This document shows, in pieces, positions 42,240-51,359 of a stretch of DNA of 64,000 nucleotides. Below the pieces are notes generated by a model. The model did not search any database, was not told the origin of the DNA, and saw only the letters and a list, made by a program, of their open reading frames with translations. Within the stretch, counting starts at the first letter, position 1, and every line of letters starts with the position of its first letter. A program made the translations under genes and the position numbers. Source of the stretch: Paenibacillus sp. SC116 (GTDB lineage Bacteria > Bacillota > Bacilli > Paenibacillales > Paenibacillaceae); contig NZ_JANIOF010000001.1 of NCBI RefSeq assembly GCF_024733555.1, positions 2,538,777 to 2,602,776 of the forward strand, given 5' to 3'.

Positions 42240-45200
42240 ATGCTCCCCTTCTCTGCACGTATTTTCATCGTTACTACAGTTCCTCCGTTCTCATGACGAC
42301 GAATATCTAAAGATGTTCCATACATATTTCTCAAGCGACTATTAATATTGGCAAGCCCGATACCTTTCCGTTTACCGTCCAGTTGAGGCGAAGCTGCCGT
42401 TACATCCAATTCAATCTCGTCCAACCCTATTCCTACCCCATCATCCAATACAGATAGCTCAATCCATTCCCCCACTTTACGGGAGGAAATGATAACTGTA
42501 CCACCTTCTACTTTTTCCATAAGACCGTGACGAACTGCATTTTCCACAATCGGCTGCAGCAGCAACGGCGGCACAAGGAAATCCTTCACTTCCAGCGCGT
42601 ACTCCACATGTAACCGTTCGCCAAAGCGTGCTTGTTCCAGTGATACATAGGCTTTAATAAGCGCCAACTCTTCTGTAAATGAGACCTTATCTGCCTGGTT
42701 ATCAAAATCAAAACTGCCTCGTAAAAAATCACTTAGTGCATGCAGCAACCTTCTCGTCTCATCAGAATCTCGTTTACTCATCCACGATATCGTATTGATC
42801 GAGTTAAATAGAAAATGAGGCTTAATTTGTGCACGCAGCATGTCCCGTTCTGAATGAACTAACTGTACAGCTGTTTCTTTAAGCTGAATTAATGTTTTTA
42901 CACGCCCTTTTAAATCCGTCCAATCAAATGGCTTATGAATAAAGTCATTTGCTCCCGCCTCAAATCCAGCTAAATTTAATTGCACATTCGAGCCTGCTGT
43001 AGCCATCAATATCGGTAACTCTAGAGAATGATATTGTAGGCGAATCGTTCGGCACAGTTCGAATCCTGACATTTTTGGCATCATAACATCCATAATGCAC
43101 AAATTGAAGCGATTGCCGTCCTTCAACAGCTCCAATGCAGCTTCTCCACTCCTTGCCGATTCACAAATATACCCTTCAATCTCGAGCAAATTACTAAGTG
43201 CCTTTAAGCTGGCGTAATTATCGTCTACAAGTAAAATACGAGCTTTGCGATTCCATGCATCCGCTGTTGATGCGGCAATTAATTCGCCTGCTAGAGACAG
43301 TTCGATAACTGATGACTGCTCCTGAACAGGATTGGCTATGAAGAATGCTTCGTAAGGATTGTCTGTACTCCTAACACTGCTATCCACAGCCTGTTGACTG
43401 GAATTAGCAGATGGAAGCACAAAAGTGAAGGCACTGCCTTCACCAGGGGCAGATCGAACCGAAATATGTCCCCCTTGCAGTTCAATTAATTGCTTTGTAA
43501 TCGACAATCCGATTCCAATCCCCGTTGTATCGATAAATCCTTTTCGCTCCAGCTGTTGATATTCCATAAATATTCGCTCCAACTGACTCGATTCCATGCC
43601 GACTCCCGTATCCGTTACGGTAATCGACTCCCAACTGCCTTGATGAACGCATGACACCGTAATCGACCCAGATGGAGTGTGTTTAAGTGCGTTGTCCAGC
43701 AAGTTATACAAACTTTGAAGGATTCGATTCTCGTCGGCAATGACATAATGCTTGCCAGGTTCAACGTTATTTCGCAACTCCACTTCATCGTTATGATTTA
43801 AACGATTAAATATATCCAATACGACTGACACCACTCGATACAGATCAACCGGTTCGGTATGGAGTCGAATTCTACCGTTCTTTACTTGCTCATGATCCAA
43901 AATATCTTTTACAAGGTAGCTTAATCGCTGTGCTGTACCATTTACGAGGCGCAAGTCAAACTGCTGTGCTGCATTCAGTTGACCTCCTGAACCATGAATC
44001 ATGGATTGGCTAATGTTAATAATCGCATTCAATGGAGACTTCAGTTCATGAGACGTACGGACTAAAAACTGCTCCTGATCTTTCATTTGTGTAGCCAGTT
44101 GTTCTGACAATTGCTTGCTACGATTAAACGCAGACGTAAATCGGCTGGAAAAGAACAACCCTTGCGACAGCACAAAAATAGGGATACCAATGGGCAGCAT
44201 AAGCGTAATCGTTCCGACCCACACGACTTTGAGTGCCATCAATAGAATGACCTGCAAGACGGCCAGCATGCTAATAAACATATACATAGAGCCAGCTAAT
44301 TTATGATGTACTGCCTTTACAGATACAACCATCATATAGACAACAACTGTTGTAAGAACTAGTAACAGCAAATACGTGAATCTAGAAAAAAAGCTCATCG
44401 GAGTAAATAAGGCCATCAACGTGATAAGCAATGTTAATCCGCCGATTACTCTGGGAACTTTAACGGATGCATACGGTTGAAATTGATGACAAATATGAGC
44501 CGTGATGAAGTAGCCGGCAGCAGCACCCGATATAAGCTGGATTTTTACATTCACTTCAAATGATAGATATGGCATAAATTCCAGCAGCACTTTTTCACCA
44601 TGTGAAGCAACATACAAAGCACTAAAAAAACAAAACAGCGGGAAAAACATACCTGATTTCCCTTCGCGCCTATGAAGACTTTCCCCGAACAAGTAAATCG
44701 CCATAAACAACAGGCATACGATTGTTGATATGTCCACATAGCCCTTGCGCTTCTCCATCGTATGTATTCCATCCGGTGTACCGATATAAATCGGCTCTGA
44801 TACACCTTGATTCGCATAAAAATCAAAGTTCGATGCTTGCAGCACCAGCTCAACTTCCTGTCTATCTGCCGAAAAATACCCATTATACGGTCGATTATAA
44901 GGTGTCGAGCTATCTGAGCTGCTGCCTACTTGTCCTGTCGAGCCAATCAGCTCTCCATCGGCATACAGCTTGCTCGCCGTCTTTACATTCGTAACCCTTA
45001 TCGCATAATTGCGATAATTAGGAGGCAGCTTGAGCTTTATGCGATAGGTCGCATAATATACATCGTCATCGAGAAATGGTTTCCATCCGTTAGGATTCCA
45101 TTGATGCGGGAGCCTAACAAATGCAGCATTCCCAGAATCAATAGGCTCTGATAAGAGCAGCTGACTGGGGATATACTCCCACAATCCATCGATGGAGATC

Positions 45201-45376
45201 GGCCCCTCATTCTCCATACTACATGAGGAAAAATCCATAATCCCCTTTTCGCTTACCGCACATTGTTCCGTACGAATATCAAATAACGGCACTGCAAATA
45301 AGACGAACAATAGCACAGTCCATAAGCAAATGATGGCTACTGGTATACGGCGTAGTTTGTTCCATACGGATGTCAT
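42236..45376 (-). CDS. Hybrid sensor kinase with two kinase modules
   Basis: Membrane sensor of about 1046 residues. Order: TM near 20-40; extracellular 7TMR-DISM-type sandwich (about 60-205); seven helices (about 210-400); HisKA with RTSHELKSPLNAI (His near 445); HATPase_c (NLLDNALKHT, DTGVGM, GIGIGLSITKQL; 550-660); a receiver (LLVDDNY, IMDVMMPKM, HKPF; about 710-830); then a LytS-type His_kinase (QIKPHFLFNSINT) with a second ATPase (VENAVRHG, DDGVGIG, GIGLANINSRL). Both kinase cores keep their key His and Asn. The start ATG at 45376 has GGGAG upstream; ATG at 45394 is also open. First gene of the two-component operon. Confidence 0.92.
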   Translation of the reverse strand: MTSVWNKLRRIPVAIICLWTVLLFVLFAVPLFDIRTEQCAVSEKGIMDFSSCSMENEGPISIDGLWEYIPSQLLLSEPIDSGNAAFVRLPHQWNPNGWKPFLDDDVYYATYRIKLKLPPNYRNYAIRVTNVKTASKLYADGELIGSTGQVGSSSDSSTPYNRPYNGYFSADRQEVELVLQASNFDFYANQGVSEPIYIGTPDGIHTMEKRKGYVDISTIVCLLFMAIYLFGESLHRREGKSGMFFPLFCFFSALYVASHGEKVLLEFMPYLSFEVNVKIQLISGAAAGYFITAHICHQFQPYASVKVPRVIGGLTLLITLMALFTPMSFFSRFTYLLLLVLTTVVVYMMVVSVKAVHHKLAGSMYMFISMLAVLQVILLMALKVVWVGTITLMLPIGIPIFVLSQGLFFSSRFTSAFNRSKQLSEQLATQMKDQEQFLVRTSHELKSPLNAIINISQSMIHGSGGQLNAAQQFDLRLVNGTAQRLSYLVKDILDHEQVKNGRIRLHTEPVDLYRVVSVVLDIFNRLNHNDEVELRNNVEPGKHYVIADENRILQSLYNLLDNALKHTPSGSITVSCVHQGSWESITVTDTGVGMESSQLERIFMEYQQLERKGFIDTTGIGIGLSITKQLIELQGGHISVRSAPGEGSAFTFVLPSANSSQQAVDSSVRSTDNPYEAFFIANPVQEQSSVIELSLAGELIAASTADAWNRKARILLVDDNYASLKALSNLLEIEGYICESARSGEAALELLKDGNRFNLCIMDVMMPKMSGFELCRTIRLQYHSLELPILMATAGSNVQLNLAGFEAGANDFIHKPFDWTDLKGRVKTLIQLKETAVQLVHSERDMLRAQIKPHFLFNSINTISWMSKRDSDETRRLLHALSDFLRGSFDFDNQADKVSFTEELALIKAYVSLEQARFGERLHVEYALEVKDFLVPPLLLQPIVENAVRHGLMEKVEGGTVIISSRKVGEWIELSVLDDGVGIGLDEIELDVTAASPQLDGKRKGIGLANINSRLRNMYGTSLDIRRHENGGTVVTMKIRAEKGSI

Positions 45377-45639
45377 AAGATGTGAGACTCCCATTCTTCT
45401 AGGCAGTAATATGATGCACTTCTGGAATAATACTACTGCTTACAAGAATTGTTGTACAAGCAAAAAAATTGGCTAAACGAAGAAAGTGACAATCCGTTAA
45501 ATAGAAATAACGAATAAGTAGCACAAATGGCATGGGAAGGATAACTTAATATTTTCGCGAATGCTATATATTAGGATATTCCACGGGGTTCGTGAATAAG
45601 ACGTTAGACGAAATGACCTTAAAGCGAGGTAATAACCTA

Positions 45640-46050
45640 ATGAGCTTTCCAATACTTGAAACCGAAAGATTAATACTACGACAATTACGGCTTGAAGATG
45701 CAATTGAGTTATTCGATTACTTTTCAAAAGATGAAGTTACTGAATTCTATGATTTGGATAGCTTTACAGATATGAAACAAGCAGAAGAATTAATAGAAAA
45801 TTGACATTGGGGTCATGGTTATATGGTAGAAGTAATTGAATCAGTAGTGAAATACGGATTTAAAGTACTTGAATTAAATCGAATAGAGGCATTAATTTAT
45901 AGTGAGAACATCAGCTCAAGAAAAGTATTGGAGAAAGCAGGCTTTAGGGAAGAGGGATTATTAAAGGAATATTTTTATGAGAAGACGAAATTTGTAGATG
46001 CTATATTGTTGTCGAAACTTAAGAAGGATACTAGGAGGCTATTGTTATGA
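45640..46050 (+). pseudogene. GNAT acetyltransferase with internal deletion
   Basis: The N-terminal part (MSFPILETERLILRQL ... EELIEN) and the C-terminal part (HWGHGYMVEVIESVVKYGF ... RKVLEKAGFREEGLLKEYF) of a RimJ/RimL-type acetyltransferase lie in one frame, but a TGA stands at 45802-45804 and roughly 60 residues of the central acetyl-CoA-binding region are missing. A deletion joining two distant points of the gene explains both. The first codons have a good ribosome site. The remaining C-terminal frame overlaps the pgsA start as ATGA. Confidence 0.85.
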
Positions 46051-46634
46051 ACCTTGCTAATAAAATTACAATTATAAGAATGTGCCTTATACCTTTCTTC
46101 ATGTTGGCCTATCAACAGTATCCATCATGGATGGCAGATGAATACCCAATTATAAACTATGTGAATGAATATGGGGTCTACTGGGCAGTTTCTATTTTTA
46201 TTATCGCATCTGCTACTGATAAATTAGATGGATATATAGCGCGGAAATACAACATGGTTACGAACCTCGGGAAATTATTGGATCCTCTTGCAGATAAACT
46301 ATTGGTTTCTGCTGCTCTAATCATGATGGTACAACACAATATTATTCCCTCATGGATTGCAGTAGTTATTATTGGAAGGGAAATTTTTGTTTCTAGCATA
46401 CGGATATTAGCTGCCGCAAGAGGAATAGCACTCGCTGCAGATAAACACGGGAAAGTAAAGCTTGTTCTTCAGGTTGTGGGTATAGCAGCTGTATTATTAG
46501 GTAATTATCCGTTTACTTACTTCACGGACTTTCCGGTTGATTATTCAATAATGATGGTTGCAGTTATATTGACAGTCTACTCTGGCTACAACTACACAAA
46601 GAATAATTATAAAGAACTAAACCTAGAATTTTAA
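46047..46634 (+). CDS. pgsA: CDP-alcohol phosphatidyltransferase (PgsA-like)
   Basis: Membrane enzyme of 195 residues joining CDP-diacylglycerol and glycerol-3-phosphate to phosphatidylglycerol phosphate. The family signature is complete: DKLDGYIARKYN, then GKLLDPLADK. About five or six hydrophobic helices. It starts with AGGAGG and an ATGA overlap with the broken GNAT frame. This location is not the usual cinA-recA neighbourhood, so it may be a second copy. The gene is A+T-rich: bases 46141-46200 contain 19 G/C of 60. Confidence 0.9.
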   Translation: MNLANKITIIRMCLIPFFMLAYQQYPSWMADEYPIINYVNEYGVYWAVSIFIIASATDKLDGYIARKYNMVTNLGKLLDPLADKLLVSAALIMMVQHNIIPSWIAVVIIGREIFVSSIRILAAARGIALAADKHGKVKLVLQVVGIAAVLLGNYPFTYFTDFPVDYSIMMVAVILTVYSGYNYTKNNYKELNLEF

Positions 46635-46713
46635 ATGTATTTCCGTCGCATTCATAACAAAACCGTTAGTTCCCTGTAGCCAAGCGCTACGTTGGTACCT
46701 TAAATCAGACATC

Positions 46714-46748
46714 AAAGGTAGCCTTCCCCGATCCCATAGAAGGCTACT
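46714..46748. terminator. Hairpin between pgsA and the VOC gene
   Basis: GTAGCCTTCC ... AGAAGGCTAC, 9-10 bp stem between converging genes. No T run follows on either strand, so termination is uncertain. Confidence 0.5.
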
Positions 46749-46799
46749 TCCAGTCGGGATGCTTTCTTTGCTTGAAAAGAGCACCTGAACCGCTTCCTC

Positions 46800-47561
46800 C
46801 TAGAATAACTCCTCGCGTAGTTCTTGAAGGCGTTCTATAGATTCTTTCACATTTGCTTGCTCATCTGCCGTTAAAGTTATCTTTTCGACTTCTTGTAATG
46901 CGTCATTCGCTTTATCCGCTTGGCCCAACAAAACATAAATTTCCGTTTGCAAAACTTTGGCTTTAAAGAGGAGTTCATTCGTTACATCTTCTTTGAACTT
47001 AAGCAGCGCAGCTTCAATTGTATTTCTAGCAGCTAAATAATCTTCTTTTGAATAGGCAAAACGATAAGCTTGCGTATATGCTTTTTCAAATTTGGATTCA
47101 AGTGCCTTCACTCTTTCATCCTCTTTCTTCATTAAGGTTGTTGAGTCCCCTAAGCTTTCCCCAATGATAATCGTATTTCCAGCGGGATCTGTAATATTAA
47201 CTCTCCAGTCTTCGGCTGTTTGATTTAACCTTGAAAACCTCGGCGTGCCTTTGGATGGAATTTTACCATAGTACGCTTTTAAGTTTGCTTTCAGTTCTTC
47301 ATAAATGCTTCGGATATTTGGCACAACCACATAACAGCCGCCTATATTCCCCTCTTCTTCGAATTTTTTAACACCGTAAAAACTAAACTCTCCAATTCCG
47401 TCTTTTTGTACGGATGAAAAACGATAAGGAGCCTTTTGATAATAACTCATCTCGAATCCCATAGCGGTGTAGAACTCCAAATGTGTATCAAATAAGTCGT
47501 AATCACAATTAAAAATGGGAATGGTTCGATTTCGGTTTAATTCATGCAGCTGTTTGTCCAT
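46800..47561 (-). CDS. VOC-family protein with helical tail
   Basis: 253 residues after AAAGGATG. Residues 1-140 form one glyoxalase/bleomycin-resistance (VOC) module: IPIFNCDYDLFDTHLEFYTAMGF, FYGVKKFEE, GGCYVVVPNIRSIYEELK, and DPAGNTIIIGE at its end. Residues 150-253 are helical with TPR-like spacing (YLAARNTIEAALLKF, LLGQADKANDALQEVE). The VOC part could bind a drug or metal-dependent substrate; the tail could mediate dimerisation or partner contacts. No operon partner. Confidence 0.85.
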   Translation of the reverse strand: MDKQLHELNRNRTIPIFNCDYDLFDTHLEFYTAMGFEMSYYQKAPYRFSSVQKDGIGEFSFYGVKKFEEEGNIGGCYVVVPNIRSIYEELKANLKAYYGKIPSKGTPRFSRLNQTAEDWRVNITDPAGNTIIIGESLGDSTTLMKKEDERVKALESKFEKAYTQAYRFAYSKEDYLAARNTIEAALLKFKEDVTNELLFKAKVLQTEIYVLLGQADKANDALQEVEKITLTADEQANVKESIERLQELREELF

Positions 47562-47610
47562 AAATAATCATCCTTTCACTCGGGATAGAAAGCCATTTTA
47601 CCAACTTAGA

Positions 47611-47654
47611 AAAGGCAAAGAAACGACAAAGCCATATCAGCCCTATCGTTTCTT
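47611..47654 (-). terminator. Terminator of the 233-residue gene
   Basis: AAGAAACGA ... TCGTTTCTT, 9-bp stem; T-rich tail TGCCTTTTC on the minus strand. Confidence 0.7.
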
Positions 47655-47673
47655 GCTTTGTTCCTTTTACCTA

Positions 47674-48375
47674 TCACACACTCTTTGGAAGCGAAGCTAC
47701 CAGCGTGCCTGGTGAAATCTCCAGACTATATTCAAACGGCTGTCCTTTATGGGAGTATTTCGATGCAGGAGTGGGCCAGTGAACTTCCCCACTCGAATTG
47801 CCTGAACCATGTGGTGTAGGAGGAGTAGAGTTGCTTGCTGTACAGGTAATCCAACTTCCAGAAGAGTCTCTGTATTGAAAATCACTGCATATAACGGAAT
47901 CATGTGTAGTCGCCCAATCTGGCAGTGGGTCAGGAACACGCCCCGCAGGAAAGTTCTGATCACACGCACCAACAACAAGTCTTACACCCGTCAAACTACT
48001 ATAGGTACCGGGAAATGATTTGACGATTGCGCCATTTACAATATAGTCCATCGCTGTCTTATCTGCGTTAATAGATAACTCAATAGGAACGATCTGACCT
48101 GGTCTAAAGCTCCAAGTATCATCCCCACCACTTCCAACACGCGCCCAAGTATAAAACCAATGCCACTTGTCACCTTGATGCTTATAGCTTGTTGAAATTC
48201 CGCACTCCACATGATGTCCCGAGCCATCTGCTGATAAATAAAAATTGATAAAACCATTGCCATTTCTACCTTTAATAGCAGCTGTAGATGGAATCGTCAT
48301 CGTGGTTTTTACACCTGTAACTCCGTTTGCAGGTGTGTACCATCTTGCTAATTTCGCATATTCTGTAGCACTCAT
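47674..48375 (-). CDS. Hypothetical beta-rich protein (233 aa)
   Basis: 233 residues from an ATG after AAGGAG. No signal peptide. Composition rich in Gly, Ser, Thr and Trp with a repeating strand pattern (FINFYLSADGSGHHVECGI, WHWFYTWARVGSGGDDTW, GVRLVVGACDQNF), suggesting a jelly-roll or lectin-like fold. It ends with a Pro/Ser/Gly linker and a short basic segment. I do not recognise the family. Lacking a leader, it may be released by lysis or be cytosolic. Monocistronic. Confidence 0.7.
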   Translation of the reverse strand: MSATEYAKLARWYTPANGVTGVKTTMTIPSTAAIKGRNGNGFINFYLSADGSGHHVECGISTSYKHQGDKWHWFYTWARVGSGGDDTWSFRPGQIVPIELSINADKTAMDYIVNGAIVKSFPGTYSSLTGVRLVVGACDQNFPAGRVPDPLPDWATTHDSVICSDFQYRDSSGSWITCTASNSTPPTPHGSGNSSGEVHWPTPASKYSHKGQPFEYSLEISPGTLVASLPKSV

Positions 48376-48770
48376 ATGAACACTCCTTAAATAAAATTTT
48401 GATCATTCAAAGTTTCAGGGAGATCATTTGGTAAGTGAATTCCATTTCCGTCTCAACCAAATGGAAACTCTGAATCATTAAATAAAGTGAAAGGAATAGA
48501 GTGAAAAACAACCCTCAGCAAAAAATGTTCATAATAGTTGTTCTCATGATGCAAAGGATCTCCAGCCAGATGTAAGCCGACATCCATCCAAATTTATAAC
48601 GAAAATAGCCGTTCCCATTATAAAAGAAGAAATGAGGAGATAAGGAGCTAGCGATGGCTCAGTTCGAGGATTATCTTAAGAAGAACAATTACATAGAGGA
48701 GAATATGCAAAGTTCGGTGGGAGAGATAAGGGGACCTCCCACCCTTATTTTTTTCTTAGCAGCAAGCAAA
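48376..48770. other. Structured intergenic region
   Basis: About 395 bp with three items: an imperfect palindrome at 48405-48475 (ATTCAAAGTTTC ... CATTTGGT pairing with ACCAAATG, GAAACTCTGAAT); a possible small ORF from ATG 48654; and a strong plus-strand terminator at 48716-48755. No plus-strand gene upstream explains that terminator. Confidence 0.6.
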
Positions 48771-48824
48771 TTACTTTGTTACATGTCGTGCCATGCGGTC
48801 GAGACTTCCATATTCATCGAATGA
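48654..48824 (+). pseudogene. Possible gene remnant reading into a terminator
   Basis: ATG with AAGGAG 6 bases upstream begins MAQFEDYLKKNNYIEENMQ, which looks like a real protein start. After about 22 codons the frame enters the terminator hairpin and T run, then runs antisense to the next gene to a stop at 48824. The likely reading is the 5' end of a gene fused by deletion to its terminator, or a very short peptide gene. Confidence 0.4.
48716..48755 (+). terminator. Plus-strand terminator
   Basis: GGTGGGAG ... CTCCCACC, perfect 8-bp stem, followed by CTTATTTTTTTC. Confidence 0.9.
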
Positions 48825-49850
48825 AGCAAAGATAGATTGTTTGCCACTACTGAACGTATAATCACTTGAAGCTTTGTCGACCTTCACTTGATAAGTGGAC
48901 AAATCGATGCCGAACAATTTCTTAACAACAGGCAGTATCTTCTCAACAGCCTTGTCCTGTGTCAATTGAACTTGCTTCTGATTGTCTGTCTTTGGCAATG
49001 CAAAGACAGAAATTAACTCCCCTGTCTTGCTATCAATAACAACCTGAGATTCAATAGCATACTTCTTCCCCTTATCGATAGCTAAATATGAATATTTATC
49101 ACGATCTATACTTTTAACTTCTTTTTTCCTTTTGAAATCCCATATTTCTCCCTTTCCTAAAGGTCCCCAGTTGGTGTACCGCTCAATATGCGTAAAGGGC
49201 AACTTACTCCCCAAGCCCTTTACGGCCTGCTCAGCTGCCCTCATAACTTTTGCATCGACATTAGATTTCTTGATTGCAAAGCGATAAGACGTCGGCTTGT
49301 TCGTTTTCAGATCTAATTCTATAAATTGTTCATCCTTTGTGAAAAAGTTAAGTGTCTGTCGCTTATTCGATTGGACGTTTGAGATATCTATACGCGCTCC
49401 TGCAAAAGGAGTATCTGCCTTTAATTGCTTAGCAGCCAATTGTGCTGTCTTCAAGTATTTCTCATAGTCACCTGTTAGCTCTGAAATAGCAAACGTAAGC
49501 GAAATTGAAAGCAGTTTTCCTGATCCGGCATCGATTGATATAGCAGCACTCCGCTCTTTATTTTCAACTAACCATCGTTCAATCGCAGCTTTCCCTGTAA
49601 AAAATTCACCTTTGGTTGCTCTCTCAAGCTTGAAATTTTTTCCGTTTCCGTACTGCTCGATTGCTTCTTCTGCTGCTTTTTTAATAGTAGGATCCAGGTC
49701 AGCATACGTAACCACTTGAGATTCTTTTTTATTGTCCATGCCATTATTGTCAATACTTTTACTAGCTGCCAGAACAGGTGTCGCAGCGAACACACTGCAC
49801 GCCAATAATAGTACGATAAATCGATAATTCTTCCTACTTGTTCCCCTCAC
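48771..49850 (-). CDS. Secreted PepSY/YcdB-like protein
   Basis: 359 residues from a GTG start that overlaps the sigma factor stop (GTGA), with GAGGAGG upstream. Signal peptide at about 9-29 ending PVLAA. The rest consists of two PepSY/YcdB-type repeats (AISIDAGSGKLLSISLTF, ESQVVIDSKTGELISVFAL, each preceded by a helix such as KAAEEAIEQYGNGKNFKLE). Such domains often inhibit proteases or bind the wall. Only about 8 residues precede the hydrophobic segment, so there is no cytoplasmic anti-sigma domain. Coupling implies it acts in the same extracytoplasmic response as the sigma factor. Confidence 0.85.
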   Translation of the reverse strand: MRGTSRKNYRFIVLLLACSVFAATPVLAASKSIDNNGMDNKKESQVVTYADLDPTIKKAAEEAIEQYGNGKNFKLERATKGEFFTGKAAIERWLVENKERSAAISIDAGSGKLLSISLTFAISELTGDYEKYLKTAQLAAKQLKADTPFAGARIDISNVQSNKRQTLNFFTKDEQFIELDLKTNKPTSYRFAIKKSNVDAKVMRAAEQAVKGLGSKLPFTHIERYTNWGPLGKGEIWDFKRKKEVKSIDRDKYSYLAIDKGKKYAIESQVVIDSKTGELISVFALPKTDNQKQVQLTQDKAVEKILPVVKKLFGIDLSTYQVKVDKASSDYTFSSGKQSIFASFDEYGSLDRMARHVTK

Positions 49851-50374
49851 AAGACCCCTCCTCGTTTCATTCGTTTCCGCAGCTTGCCCAACCCACGATA
49901 CAATATCGTTTTCGTTGATCCCAACGGAAGCTGCAATTTATCGGATATCGCTTGAATGGTATATCCTTTATAAAATTTTAATAGAATTACCTTTTTCTCG
50001 TTTATATCTAACTCATCTAACATTTGTTGCAAGGTTACGGCAAGAGGTACATCCACTGCTGACACGCTTCCACTATTCTGCTCCGTGAACTCAGGCGGGA
50101 ACGGTATAATCTTTTTACGTTGCTGCAATAGATGAATCGATTGATTGATAGCAATCTTCGTCATCCATGACTTTACATATTGCGGCTCTCGCAGGCTGCC
50201 AATTGACTTATACGATTGATACGCAGTCTCCTGAACAATATCGAAGGCATCATCTTTGTTTTTCACATACATGTAGGCAACTCGAAAAATGGCTCCTTCA
50301 TACTGCTGAAATATTTCTAGAAATGCTTTGTCGCTGCCCTTTTGTGCCTGTTTCACGAGCTTATGTATATCCAT
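49847..50374 (-). CDS. ECF RNA polymerase sigma factor
   Basis: Sigma-70 family factor of 175 residues with region 2 (AIFRVAYMYVKNKDDAFDIVQET, YKSIGSLREPQYVKSWMTKI) and region 4 (LLKFYKGYTIQAISDKLQLPLGSTKTILYRGLGKLRK) and no region 3. It resembles SigV/SigW-type ECF factors, which redirect polymerase to envelope-stress promoters. The next gene encodes a secreted protein rather than a recognisable anti-sigma factor. A GGGAG lies 13 bases before the ATG. Confidence 0.93.
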   Translation of the reverse strand: MDIHKLVKQAQKGSDKAFLEIFQQYEGAIFRVAYMYVKNKDDAFDIVQETAYQSYKSIGSLREPQYVKSWMTKIAINQSIHLLQQRKKIIPFPPEFTEQNSGSVSAVDVPLAVTLQQMLDELDINEKKVILLKFYKGYTIQAISDKLQLPLGSTKTILYRGLGKLRKRMKRGGVL

Positions 50375-50865
50375 GTCGCATCGGTTTCTCCCTTCCCTCT
50401 AACATTTATTAGATCATGATTGGAGGAATATGGATTTACAATTTGTTAAGTTTTATGAAAATTTCTTCATATCGAATAGGGCATTTACTAACTATCGTTA
50501 AACAAAAAAACGCCGATATAAATCGGCGCTGTGTATCGTATATTGAAACAACCCAAATTATGCGTGAGACCAATTCAGAATGCGCCTTCTCCTTTCGTCC
50601 TTCCCTATTCTATTTATACGATTGCTCAACTACCAAATATTACTTATCTACTTTCGAATTTCTATTAAACTCCCCTTCCTACACCCCTATCAATCTATTT
50701 CTACTAATAAATGCACTCTCTTTCATCACTAAACCTATTTAAAGCATCGCAGACGAATTTTGATATGAAGTTTGAATCCCCCTACATTAAATGTTTATCT
50801 CGCGCCTAGAATAGGTTATAATGTTTATGGTAATATCATTTTTTTCGACAGGAGGTTTAAAACGG
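50375..50865. other. Divergent intergenic region with orphan terminator
   Basis: About 490 bp between the sigma gene and khtT. A minus-strand terminator at 50504-50528 lies upstream of the sigma gene. A plus-strand frame at 50416-50742 lacks a ribosome site and crosses the hairpin, so I do not call it. The khtT promoter must lie near 50750-50850. Confidence 0.5.
50504..50528 (-). terminator. Orphan minus-strand terminator
   Basis: CGCCGAT-TTAT-ATCGGCG followed by seven T on the minus strand. No gene runs into it. Confidence 0.85.
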
Positions 50866-51357
50866 GTGAACATTAGAGAAACGGATCTACCAGGAATCGG
50901 CAGAAAGTACCAAATGGAAACCAGAAGTGGGGATAAGTTTGTCGTCATTATTCATGATGATGGGCGCCGCGAATTGTATCATTTTGATTACGATGATCCA
51001 GATGAGAGCATTTCCATGGTTTCGCTCGAAGATGAAGAAGCTCGCCAAATGGCAGCGATTATCGGGGGCATGACGTACAAACCGAAAGCGCTAGAGACGA
51101 TCGAAGTTGCACTTGATGATTTGATAATTGAGTGGTATCGTATCGAGCCTCATGCGACTTGCATCGGTAAATCAATCGGCGAAACTAACGTTCGTCAATC
51201 GACTGGAACGACGATTATTGCAGCAATTGAGAAAGAAACGAAACATATTAATCCTGGTCCTGAATACGTCTTCAAAGCTGACACAATGCTTGTTATTGCT
51301 GGGGAACGCAAGCAGATGAAAGCCCTTAAAGCTATGTTACAGAACGGGAGTCGGTAA
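50866..51357 (+). CDS. khtT: K+/H+ antiporter regulatory subunit KhtT
   Basis: Soluble regulatory subunit of 163 residues. The GTG at 50866 is chosen because AGGAGG lies just upstream and the N terminus [14 protein letters not shown] matches KhtT. The N-terminal KhtT-specific part ([39 protein letters not shown]) is followed by an RCK_C/TrkA-C domain (about 75-160; [17 protein letters not shown]). In B. subtilis this domain binds c-di-AMP and controls K+ efflux; here the effect is inferred. Co-transcribed with the antiporter 2 bases downstream; no khtS is present. Confidence 0.94.
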   Translation: MNIRETDLPGIGRKYQMETRSGDKFVVIIHDDGRRELYHFDYDDPDESISMVSLEDEEARQMAAIIGGMTYKPKALETIEVALDDLIIEWYRIEPHATCIGKSIGETNVRQSTGTTIIAAIEKETKHINPGPEYVFKADTMLVIAGERKQMKALKAMLQNGSR

Positions 51358-51359
51358 TT

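Noticed and set aside
50416-50742. 108-codon plus-strand frame between sigma and khtT
   Set aside because: No ribosome site, crosses a clear terminator hairpin, and composition is unlike the neighbours.
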